From NCBI GenBank assembly GCA_016873715.1, contig VGWF01000003.1, forward strand, positions 19,293-83,292: a stretch of 64,000 bases of DNA, given 5' to 3'. The stretch comes from Lentisphaerota bacterium (GTDB taxonomy: Bacteria > Verrucomicrobiota > Kiritimatiellia > PWTM01). This document shows positions 35,068 through 42,705 of this stretch, in pieces. A program made the translations under genes and the position numbers. Each line of letters starts with the position of its first letter. Within the stretch, counting starts at the first letter, position 1. The notes beneath the pieces are model-generated. The model was given only the letters and a program-made list of their open reading frames with translations, did not search any database and was not told the DNA's origin.

Positions 35068-35994
35068 CTACACCTTGAACAGGGAGGTGACCGACTGGTT
35101 GTTGTGGATGCGCAGGATGGCCTCGCCGAGCAGCTCCGCGATCGAGAGCACCGAGACGGGGAACCCGCCCCAGTCCTTCGCCGGGACGCTGTCCGTCGTG
35201 ATCAGTTCCTCGATCGCCGAGTGCTTCAGGCGGTCCACGCCCTCCGCCGTCACCAGCGAGTGCGTGACCATCGCCCGGATGCTCCGCGCCCCGTGCTGCC
35301 GCAGCAGGGCCGCCGCCCCGCAGAGGGTTCCGGCCGTCGTGACCAGGTCGTCGACCAGGATCACGTCGCGGTCCTTCACGTCGCCGACCACGTTGATCGA
35401 CTCCACCTCGCGGGCGTTCTTGCGCTGCTTCGCCGCGATCGCCAGCCCGCACCCGAGCTTCTGCGCGTAGGCGTAGGCCGTCTTCACGCCGCCCGTGTCC
35501 GGCGCCACGATGACCATCTCGGCGAGGTTCTTCGCGCGAAGCGCCTTCACCATCACGGGCGAGGCGGTCAGGTGGTCCACGGGGATGTCGAAGAAGCCCT
35601 GGATCTGCTGGGAGTGGAGGTCCAGCGTCAGCACCCGGTCGGTCCCGGCGGCGACGAGGAGATTCGCGACGAGCTTCGCGGTGATCGGGACGCGGGGCTG
35701 GTCCTTGCGATCCTGCCGGGCGTAGCCGAAGTACGGGAGCACGGCGGTGATCCGCGCGGCGGAGGCCCGCTTCGCCGCGTCGATCATGATCAGCAACTCC
35801 ATCAGGTTCTCGTTCGGAGGATTGCAGATCGGCTGGATGACGAAGAGGTCGCGGCCGCGGATGTTGTCGACGATCTTGACGAAGACCTCGCCGTCGGGGA
35901 AGCGGCGGACGTCGACGCCGCCGAGCGGCTCGCCCAGGTAGGAGGCGAGCCCTTCCGCAAGCTGCGGATGCGCTGTGCCGGACAGGATCTTCAC
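35068..35994 (-). CDS. prs: Ribose-phosphate pyrophosphokinase
   Basis: 308 residues. RRFPDGEVFVKI, the ATP-binding LPYFGYARQDRKDQPRVP, LTLDLHSQQIQGFFD and the PRPP loop VILVDDLVTTAGTL are all present. It makes PRPP for nucleotide, His and Trp synthesis. I chose the GTG at 35994: a GGAAGG ribosome binding site lies six bases upstream, and any longer reading would run into the tRNA-Gln gene. The start is only 21 bases past the tRNA's CCA end, so prs seems to be transcribed together with the tRNA. Confidence 0.94.
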   Translation of the reverse strand: MKILSGTAHPQLAEGLASYLGEPLGGVDVRRFPDGEVFVKIVDNIRGRDLFVIQPICNPPNENLMELLIMIDAAKRASAARITAVLPYFGYARQDRKDQPRVPITAKLVANLLVAAGTDRVLTLDLHSQQIQGFFDIPVDHLTASPVMVKALRAKNLAEMVIVAPDTGGVKTAYAYAQKLGCGLAIAAKQRKNAREVESINVVGDVKDRDVILVDDLVTTAGTLCGAAALLRQHGARSIRAMVTHSLVTAEGVDRLKHSAIEELITTDSVPAKDWGGFPVSVLSIAELLGEAILRIHNNQSVTSLFKV

Positions 35995-36015
35995 ATCAAC
36001 CTTCCATGCTGCAAC

Positions 36016-36089
36016 TGGTTGCCCGACCAGGATTCGAACCTGGACTCTGGCCTCCAAAGGGCCGTGTGCTGCCGTTACACCATCGGGCA
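36016..36089 (-). tRNA. tRNA-Gln (anticodon UUG)
   Basis: On the minus strand a full cloverleaf is visible: acceptor TGCCCGA pairs with TCGGGCA, the anticodon loop is CTTTGGA (anticodon TTG), and the T-arm is CCAGG-TTCGAAT-CCTGG. Discriminator A and an encoded CCA end it. The U1-A72 pair is typical of tRNA-Gln. It has a strong promoter just upstream and is followed closely by prs. Confidence 0.95.
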
Positions 36090-36107
36090 GGCCGGGCAAA
36101 ACGCGGG

Positions 36108-36136
36108 ACCGTACCGGGTTCCACCCCGGAAGTCAA
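36108..36136 (-). promoter_or_regulatory. Sigma-70-like promoter for tRNA-Gln and the prs operon
   Basis: On the minus strand TTGACT (36131-36136), a 17-base spacer and TACGGT (36108-36113). The predicted start is near 36101, about 12 bases before the tRNA. No other promoter is visible before prs. Confidence 0.7.
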
Positions 36137-36260
36137 TGCCCGAGCCGCACGAACCCGCCCGGAGCCGCGGCGGGACAGGCCTCCGCGGCGGACGGAACAT
36201 CCTAGCGGTCCGGGGGCGGGGTGTCGAGCCGGGCCGAAGGCCGGTCCGGCCGGTCTGCGA

Positions 36261-37565
36261 TCAGCCGGCGCCCGTCCGTCGCGCGGACTCGGCCCGGTAG
36301 AGAAGGATGCCCTTGAGCACGTCGACGGCCCGGTCGAGCTGGACGTCCCTCGGGGCGGCCCGGGACGCCCCGGCGGGCGGCGATGCGCCGGGGACCGGGT
36401 CCGCCTCCGCCCTCGCGCGGAGGATGCGGGCCCAGTCCTCGGCCGGAACGGGGATCAGGATGTCGGGCTCGATGCCGTAGTCGTGGATCACCCGGCGGCC
36501 GGGCGTGTAGTACTTCGAGGTGGTCAGCCGCAGGGCGGACCCGTCCTCCATCGGGAGGATCGTCTGCACCGACCCCTTGCCGAACGTCCGCTGGCCGACC
36601 AGCACCGCCCGCTTGTGGTCCTGCAGCGCGCCGCCGACGATCTCGGCCGCGCTGGCGCTGCCCTCGTTGACCAGCACGACGACGGGCCACTCGAAGGACT
36701 TCGGCGCGCCGCGGACGAGGAAGGTCTGCCGCTGCCGCTCGTCCCGGCCCTGGGTGTAGACGACCATCGCCCCGCGCGGGAGGAACCGGCTGCAGACCTC
36801 GACCGCCGCCTGGAGGAGCCCGCCGGGATTGTTGCGGAGATCGATGACGAGCGCCCGCGCGCCCTGCTTCTCCAGGGTCCCGAGCGACGCGTCGAGGGCG
36901 CTGGCGGTCCGCTCGTCGAACTGCACCACGCGGAGGTACCCGATGCCGTCCTCGATCAGCCGGGCGTCCTTGACGCTGGCGACGCTGATGATGGCGCGCT
37001 CGATCTCCAGCGTGCGCACGTCGGTCGCCCCCTCGCGCAGGATCCGGATCTTCACGCGGCTCCCCGGGGGGCCCCGCATCAGCTTCACCGCCTCGCCGAG
37101 GTCCATCATGTCGGTCCGCTGCCCGTCGATCTCGACGAGCCTGTCGCCCGCCATCAGCCCCGCGCGGAAGCCCGGCGTGTCCTCCATCGGGGCGATGATC
37201 GTGAGGACCCCGTCGCGGACGCCCACGACGACGCCGATGCCGCCGAACCGGCCGGCGGTGTCCTCCTGCATCGCCTTGTACTCCTCCGGATCCATGAACT
37301 CGCAGTGCTCGTCCAGCGACGCCATGAGGCCGCGGAGCGCCCCGTAGGTCAGGTCCTTGAAGCCGGTGCGGCCCGGATCGACGTAGTTCCGGCGGACCTG
37401 CTCGAGGACCCGCGTGAAGGACGCCATGCTCTCGTAGGCGTCCTCGCGCGGCGCGGCGGGCGCCTCCTTCGAATGGATGCGGTGGCCGACCAGGAGGTTG
37501 GCCATGAGGATCGCGGCGGCGCCGGCAAGACCGGCGCCCCGCACCAGGGATCGGCGCAGGCTCAT
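36261..37565 (-). CDS. C-terminal processing protease (S41 family, CtpA-like)
   Basis: 434 residues. An N-terminal signal or anchor (LVRGAGLAGAAAILMANLLV) is followed by a PDZ domain (about 105-185; GGIGVVVGV, FRAGLMAGDRLVEIDG). The protease domain has NEGSASAAEIVGG with nucleophile Ser305, and GQRTFGKGSVQ with general base Lys330, 25 residues later as in Tsp/CtpB. A disordered Ala/Pro tail follows. It would trim periplasmic proteins. Starts at 37565, 37571 (ATG) and 37580 (TTG) are possible; GGAG is best spaced for 37565. It lies 31 bases after the MFS gene and is probably co-transcribed. Confidence 0.9.
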   Translation of the reverse strand: MSLRRSLVRGAGLAGAAAILMANLLVGHRIHSKEAPAAPREDAYESMASFTRVLEQVRRNYVDPGRTGFKDLTYGALRGLMASLDEHCEFMDPEEYKAMQEDTAGRFGGIGVVVGVRDGVLTIIAPMEDTPGFRAGLMAGDRLVEIDGQRTDMMDLGEAVKLMRGPPGSRVKIRILREGATDVRTLEIERAIISVASVKDARLIEDGIGYLRVVQFDERTASALDASLGTLEKQGARALVIDLRNNPGGLLQAAVEVCSRFLPRGAMVVYTQGRDERQRQTFLVRGAPKSFEWPVVVLVNEGSASAAEIVGGALQDHKRAVLVGQRTFGKGSVQTILPMEDGSALRLTTSKYYTPGRRVIHDYGIEPDILIPVPAEDWARILRARAEADPVPGASPPAGASRAAPRDVQLDRAVDVLKGILLYRAESARRTGAG

Positions 37566-37596
37566 CCGCATAGTCTCCAACGCCCCGCGCCCGGCG

Positions 37597-39366
37597 TCAA
37601 ACCACGAACGTCTCGCGGACGCGGGCCGAGGAACGGAAGTACGGGATCATGGCGGCGGCCGCCGCGACGCTGATCGCGAGCAGGACCAGGTAGATCCACG
37701 CGGCCGGCGGACCGCCGGGGACGGACCGTCCGACGAGGAACACGGCCGCCGCCAGGATCACCTGGACGACCTGCAGGGCGATCATCAGGCCCGGGGCGTT
37801 GCGACGCCGATCGAAGAACCGCGCGGCGGCCACCAGCATCAGCACCACGAGGAGCCCCTGCGCCGCCACGCTGGTCCCGAGGAACATCCGCGCCACGCCG
37901 GCCGTGTCCGCCGTCGCCTGCGCGAGCGTGAGCACCAGGGTGACGATGGCGACCAGCGGCACGAGGATGAGGGCCGAGGCGGGCACGAGCAGCCAGCCGT
38001 CGAGCCCCGCGAGCGGCGAGGCAGCCGGCGCGCCGGCGATCGCGACGGGCGTTTCCCGCGCCGCCTCCGACGCGTCGGGCTCCGTCGCCCCGCCCCCGAC
38101 CGCGACCGTGCGGATCCGCGGCACGAGCAGGTGGATCACCGCGAACGCGAGCAGGTACGCCGTCGAGCCGATCAGGAAGAGCAGCCAGTACTGGCCGGTC
38201 TTCTGCAGCACGCGCCCGACGAACTCCGCGAAGAGGATCGCGCCGATCGAGCCGGCCATGCCGCCGAGCCCGACCACCGAGGCGACCGCGTTCTTCGGGA
38301 AGCAGTCGGACACCAGCGTGAACAGGTTCGCGGACCAGCCCTGGTGCGCCGCGGCCGCGAGGCCGACGAGCAGGACCGCCAGCCACACGTTGCCGACCTG
38401 CGTCACCGCGAAGATCGGCACGACGAGCGTCGCGCAGATCAGGAACGCCGCCTTGCGGGCGAAGTTGACCGACCGGCCCGCGTTGATCAGGGCCGACGAG
38501 ATGTAGCCGCCGCCGACGCTGCCGACCGTCACGAAGGTGTAGACGACGATCAGCGGCCAGCCGAGGCTGCCGAGGTTCAGGTTGAAGTCCTTGGCGAGCC
38601 ACTTCGGCAGCCAGAAGAGGTAGAACCACCAGATCGGGTCGGTCATGAACTTGCCGAGGATGAAGGCCCAGGTCTCGCGGTACCGCAGCAGGTCGCGCCA
38701 CGGGATCTTCGCCTGGCCCGCGCCTTCGCCGCTGTCGCTGAGGATGTGCTTCAGTTCCGACTGCAGGACGCCCTTGTGGTCCTGCGGCCGCCGGTAGAGC
38801 GGCCACCACAGCGCGACGAAGACGAAGTTGATGCTCCCGCCCACCACGAAGGCCCACTGCCACCCGTAGTTGATCGCCAGCCAGGGGATCAGCGCGGGCG
38901 TGATCACCGCGCCGATGTTCGCGCCGGAGTTGAAGATGCCGGTCGCCAGCGCGCGCTCCTTCTTCGGGAACCACTCGGTGATCGCCTTGATCGCCGCGGG
39001 GAAATTGACCGCCTCGCCGAGGCCGAGGATGAAGCGGACGATCCCGAAGTGCAGCGCGCGGCTGCAGAAGGCGTGCCCGTAGGCGGCGAAACCCCAGAAG
39101 ATCGTCGCCCAGGCGTAGGTGGCCCGCGTGCCGAACCTGTCGACGAGGCGGCCGAAGAACGGGAGGCCGAGGGCGTAGGCGACCTGGAAGGAGATCACGA
39201 CGCGCGCCCAGTCCAGTTCCGACCACCCGTACTTCTTCTCGAGCATCGGCACGAGGATGCCGAGCATCTGCCGGTCGAGGTAGTTGTTCGCGGTGTTCGC
39301 GAACAGCAGGAGGCAAATGAGCCATCGATACTTGCCGACCGTCTTCGCCACGCTGTCTGCCGTCAT
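37597..39366 (-). CDS. MFS transporter (hexuronate/anion:cation symporter type) with a fused C-terminal four-helix domain resembling DUF2569
   Basis: 589 residues. The first ~430 are a 12-helix major facilitator of the ACS/ExuT type (NTANNYLDRQMLGILVPM; FGRLVDRFGTR; LGLGEAVNFPAAIKAITEWF; SALINAGRSVNFARK). After a linker of about 35 residues comes a separate domain with GWLLVPASALILVPLVAIVT and three more helices, ending YFRSSARVRETFVV. That ending (Y-x-x-S-x-R-V-x-x-TFV) and the GWL start recall DUF2569. The usual substrate of the MFS group is a hexuronate, aldonate or other organic anion, not determinable here. The fusion is unusual. Confidence 0.85.
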   Translation of the reverse strand: MTADSVAKTVGKYRWLICLLLFANTANNYLDRQMLGILVPMLEKKYGWSELDWARVVISFQVAYALGLPFFGRLVDRFGTRATYAWATIFWGFAAYGHAFCSRALHFGIVRFILGLGEAVNFPAAIKAITEWFPKKERALATGIFNSGANIGAVITPALIPWLAINYGWQWAFVVGGSINFVFVALWWPLYRRPQDHKGVLQSELKHILSDSGEGAGQAKIPWRDLLRYRETWAFILGKFMTDPIWWFYLFWLPKWLAKDFNLNLGSLGWPLIVVYTFVTVGSVGGGYISSALINAGRSVNFARKAAFLICATLVVPIFAVTQVGNVWLAVLLVGLAAAAHQGWSANLFTLVSDCFPKNAVASVVGLGGMAGSIGAILFAEFVGRVLQKTGQYWLLFLIGSTAYLLAFAVIHLLVPRIRTVAVGGGATEPDASEAARETPVAIAGAPAASPLAGLDGWLLVPASALILVPLVAIVTLVLTLAQATADTAGVARMFLGTSVAAQGLLVVLMLVAAARFFDRRRNAPGLMIALQVVQVILAAAVFLVGRSVPGGPPAAWIYLVLLAISVAAAAAMIPYFRSSARVRETFVV

Positions 39367-39433
39367 CCGGTGACTCCCTTCCCCGGGTCCGCCCGGCCCG
39401 CCGCGCCCCGCCCGCCGGGGGACGTGTGGGCGC

Positions 39434-39463
39434 AGAGTACACAGGCCCCGTTCAATTCGTCCA
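39434..39463 (-). promoter_or_regulatory. Possible promoter for the MFS/protease pair
   Basis: On the minus strand TGGACG (39458-39463), an 18-base spacer and TACTCT (39434-39439). The -35 lies inside the 3' end of the upstream lipoprotein gene. Confidence 0.4.
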
Positions 39464-42232
39464 CTCCAATTCCATCCGCCGGGTTCCCGGCGCGGGGATC
39501 AGCCACGCGCGGGTCCCGTCGCGTTCGATCTCCGGGGCGACCGCCGGGGCGCCGTCGGCGGCCGTCGCCGCCCGCCGCACGACGCGGGAACCCGGCGGCA
39601 GGAAGCGGGGGCCGGCGCCGACCCGCGACGCCTCGCCGGGGAACCAGAAGGACAGGACCCGGCCGCGCCCGGTCGCGTCGGTCCGCACGACGACGGGCCG
39701 CGCGCAGGCGAGGTCCATCGCGAAGGCCTCCCCTTCCCCGCCGTCGTGGTAGTCGTACTCCGGCGCGCGGACGTACTCGATCCGGCGCCCGCCGGCCGTC
39801 GCCGACGCGCACGCGAAACCCGGCCCCGACGCATGCCAGCCCGAGGCGGGCAGCGTCACCAGATCCGCGCCGACGCGCACCTCCCACGGCGCATCGGATC
39901 CGTTGATCCAGATCTCGAGCCCGTCCCGGTACCGGAGGTAGAGCATCGATCGCCGCCACAGCCCGCTCGAGAGCGCGTCCGCGTCGGACATCAGGACGCG
40001 CCCGTCGCCGTACGCGATGCGCTCGACCGCGCCCAGGGCCTGGCGCCGGTGCAGCGCGGCCGACAGGAAGGCGATGCGCCACAGGCGCGGGTCGCCCGCG
40101 TCCAGGGCCGGCAGCCGGGGCGCGAGGCCGTGCGCGAAGGCGGCGGCCAGGTAGCGCCGGTCCGCGTCGCCCGCCTCCCCCCCGCCCTGCGACGGCGGCG
40201 GCATCGGCGGGCCGATGCCGGGCACGACCGGATTCAGTCGAAGCAGGGGCACGAACGGAAGCCAGCCGCCCTCGCGGGGGTCGTCCGCCCCGCCGGGGAT
40301 CACGGCGTAGGCGTCGGCCGCGCCCGCGTAGAGCCACGTCCACGGTCCGTCGGCGACGGCCGGCGCACCCGACCGGACCGAAAGGCCCCGCATCGCCTCG
40401 AGCAGGCCGCCCCACGCGGCGCGGAACCCGGCGGCCCCGCGCGTGCGCGCGTCGAAATCGGTGTAGGCCCAGGGCGGGAGCGACGTGGTCCGGGCCCGGA
40501 CCGCCACGCTCACGCCGGCGGGGCCGGACCCGGGCCCGGCCCCGGACAGCGCCCGCAGGAACGTCGTCTTGACCGCGAACCGGCCCTCCGCGTCGCCGGC
40601 GACCCACGCGCCGTCCGGCGCACGGCGGACCAGGTCTCGGCTCCACCGCGGATCCAGGCAGTCGATCGAGTCCTCGCTCGACGACTCGTCCCGGATCCCG
40701 GACGGCAGCAGCAGGAGCGGACCCGCTCCCGCCGCGTCCCACGCCTCGCCCAGGCGGCCCGTCCCCATCGCCGGAACATCCATCCACAACGCCATCGCCG
40801 CGTCCGGCGCACGGCGTCCGGCCACCGGCGCCACCGGCGGAAGCACCTCGCCGGGACGCGCGGAAAGCACGAGCCGGAAGACCTCGCGGACCGGCGCGCG
40901 GCGGCCGTCGGTCGCGGCTTCATAGACGACCCCGCCCGGCCGGTCCGCATCGGCCTCGCCGCCGAACTCCATCCGCGACGCGCCCGATTCCGCGGGGTCG
41001 AAGCCCGCCGTCGCGAAGACCGGCGTGCCGACCGGGTCGCTGCAGCGCCACATCAGCAGGCGCGGACCGGGCAGCATCGGCAGGCGGAGACTCCCGAGCG
41101 GCGAGGACGACCGGAGTTGCCCGGCCCGGATCGCGCGGATCGCCCCGCCTCCGCCCTCCATCGAAACGCACAGCGCCCGTCCGTCGAGGCGGAAACAGAC
41201 CGACAGCCCGCCCGCCGTCTCGATGCGGATCCGGTCGTCCACCACGGCGGCGAGCCGCGGCGTCGCATCGAAGCCCTCCGCCTCGATCTCCCACCCGCTC
41301 CAGCGCCCGCAGGTCCGCCCGTTCCACTCGAGGCCGCCGCCCCGAAGCCAGTCGGCCGCCTCGATCGTGTAGGCCGTCTCCCCGGCATCGTCCGTCGCGC
41401 CCAGGCGGTACCGGCCGGGCGCGACGGTCTCGACGCGCGTCCGCACCGGCGCGGCGGCGGACGCGACCCCGGTCGTCGCGCCGCCGTCGCGGGCGGCCCG
41501 GACGATGCGCCGGAAGGGAGGTTCCCACCTCGCCCGCCAGTCGGGCGTGCGCCACTCGGGCGCGATGGGCACCCCCTGCTCGAGGTAGGCGCTGAACCCG
41601 GCGAGGAAGAGCGCATCCGCCTCCGGCGCGCGCCAGTCCGCGACGACGAACGACACGACGCGGTACGGCGGATGCGACGTCCGCGCGAACGCGGCCGGGA
41701 TCCGGGCGTGGGCGATCGTCCACCGATCGCGCGGAAAGGCGCCGAGCGGGACGCGGAGCCCCGCGCCGCGGTCGTCCTCGATCCGCACCTCGATGCGCGC
41801 GGGGGGCCCGGTGCGCGGCTCCGGGGCCCCGGCGGCCGGCTGCGACCCGACGCGCATCTCGAGCGAATCGAACGGCTCGCGCAGGACGATCTTGCCCGGG
41901 GGAAGCAACTCGACCGCGGCCACGGGCACGGCACTGGTGGCCGTCAGCCGGGCCGCGGGATGGCCGCCGGTGAACGGCCCGGTGGCGCGCTCGATGCGGC
42001 ACGTGGCGCCGGGCGGATCGGTCACCGTGGTCCAGCCCGCGAGGCGGCGGAACGCGGTCGCCGGCGTGCAGGCGTCGTCCCAGCCGGTCCACGGCGACCC
42101 GAGGGCGAGGTCGGGTTCCGGCGGACCGCCCGTCCCGCTGCCGCGCACGGGCACGTCCTCCGGCGGCTGCACGATGCAGCCCGCCGCAAGCACGACGCCG
42201 AGCGCCGCGATCAGCCGAGGAAGACAAACCAT
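39452..42232 (-). CDS. Large lipoprotein, glycoside-hydrolase-like, function unknown
   Basis: 926 residues. The N-terminus MVCLPRLIAALGVVLAAGC is a lipoprotein signal with Cys19 as the lipid site. The mature protein is mostly beta-rich. It starts with an accessory domain (residues ~40-250, phrases such as RIEVRIEDDRGAGLRVPLG), and the middle has aromatic-rich LPPWAYTDFDARTRG and DGPWTWLYAGAADAY. The end LYLRYRDGLEIWINGSD followed by a beta-sandwich is common in poorly known glycosidase-like proteins of Lentisphaerae and Planctomycetes. I cannot assign a catalytic pair. It overlaps the gtrA stop by 22 bases, so it may act on a cell-surface glycan (inference). Confidence 0.65.
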   Translation of the reverse strand: MVCLPRLIAALGVVLAAGCIVQPPEDVPVRGSGTGGPPEPDLALGSPWTGWDDACTPATAFRRLAGWTTVTDPPGATCRIERATGPFTGGHPAARLTATSAVPVAAVELLPPGKIVLREPFDSLEMRVGSQPAAGAPEPRTGPPARIEVRIEDDRGAGLRVPLGAFPRDRWTIAHARIPAAFARTSHPPYRVVSFVVADWRAPEADALFLAGFSAYLEQGVPIAPEWRTPDWRARWEPPFRRIVRAARDGGATTGVASAAAPVRTRVETVAPGRYRLGATDDAGETAYTIEAADWLRGGGLEWNGRTCGRWSGWEIEAEGFDATPRLAAVVDDRIRIETAGGLSVCFRLDGRALCVSMEGGGGAIRAIRAGQLRSSSPLGSLRLPMLPGPRLLMWRCSDPVGTPVFATAGFDPAESGASRMEFGGEADADRPGGVVYEAATDGRRAPVREVFRLVLSARPGEVLPPVAPVAGRRAPDAAMALWMDVPAMGTGRLGEAWDAAGAGPLLLLPSGIRDESSSEDSIDCLDPRWSRDLVRRAPDGAWVAGDAEGRFAVKTTFLRALSGAGPGSGPAGVSVAVRARTTSLPPWAYTDFDARTRGAAGFRAAWGGLLEAMRGLSVRSGAPAVADGPWTWLYAGAADAYAVIPGGADDPREGGWLPFVPLLRLNPVVPGIGPPMPPPSQGGGEAGDADRRYLAAAFAHGLAPRLPALDAGDPRLWRIAFLSAALHRRQALGAVERIAYGDGRVLMSDADALSSGLWRRSMLYLRYRDGLEIWINGSDAPWEVRVGADLVTLPASGWHASGPGFACASATAGGRRIEYVRAPEYDYHDGGEGEAFAMDLACARPVVVRTDATGRGRVLSFWFPGEASRVGAGPRFLPPGSRVVRRAATAADGAPAVAPEIERDGTRAWLIPAPGTRRMELEWTN

Positions 42233-42705
42233 TTGCGGCCCGCGAAGTTGACGAGCAACGAAGCCAGGACCTTCATCCCGTACGAGAGGGAGGTGCTCCA
42301 CCCGGCCCACCGGATCAGGGCCCAGCCGACCGCCGCCCCGATCCCGACGCTGGCGGCGGACACCGCGAAGAAGAGGGCCATCTCGGCCCCGCGCCCGTGA
42401 CGGCCGGGCGTGAAGACCCACGCGGCGTTGAGCGCGTAGGCGGTGAGGTTCGAGAAGACGAACGCGACGGCCGTGTTCACGAGGAAACGGAAGGCGCGCG
42501 CGGTTTCGTCCACCGGGCGCACGCGCAGGTGCAGACGCACCGCGAGGGGATCGGTCGCCCGCAGCGCGGGCAGGATCCGCCACGCCATGAGGAAGAAGAC
42601 GGCCATGTCCACCGCCGTTGCGAGGCCGCCGCAGAGGGCGTACTTGATGAACTGCACGACCGGCCCGGACTCACGCCCGGCGAACTCGGCCCACAGCCCC
42701 GTCAT
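42211..42705 (-). CDS. GtrA-family membrane protein
   Basis: 164 residues with four hydrophobic helices. The GtrA pattern is seen in VVQFIKYALCGGLATAVDMA, FLVNTAVAFVFSNLTAYALN and the end SLLVNFAGRKWFVF. GtrA-like proteins flip or help transfer undecaprenyl-linked sugars to the cell surface. A hydrophilic loop of ~25 residues between helices 1 and 2 is longer than usual. The ATG overlaps the upstream greA-type stop by 4 bases; the downstream lipoprotein overlaps by 22. Confidence 0.85.
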   Translation of the reverse strand: MTGLWAEFAGRESGPVVQFIKYALCGGLATAVDMAVFFLMAWRILPALRATDPLAVRLHLRVRPVDETARAFRFLVNTAVAFVFSNLTAYALNAAWVFTPGRHGRGAEMALFFAVSAASVGIGAAVGWALIRWAGWSTSLSYGMKVLASLLVNFAGRKWFVFLG

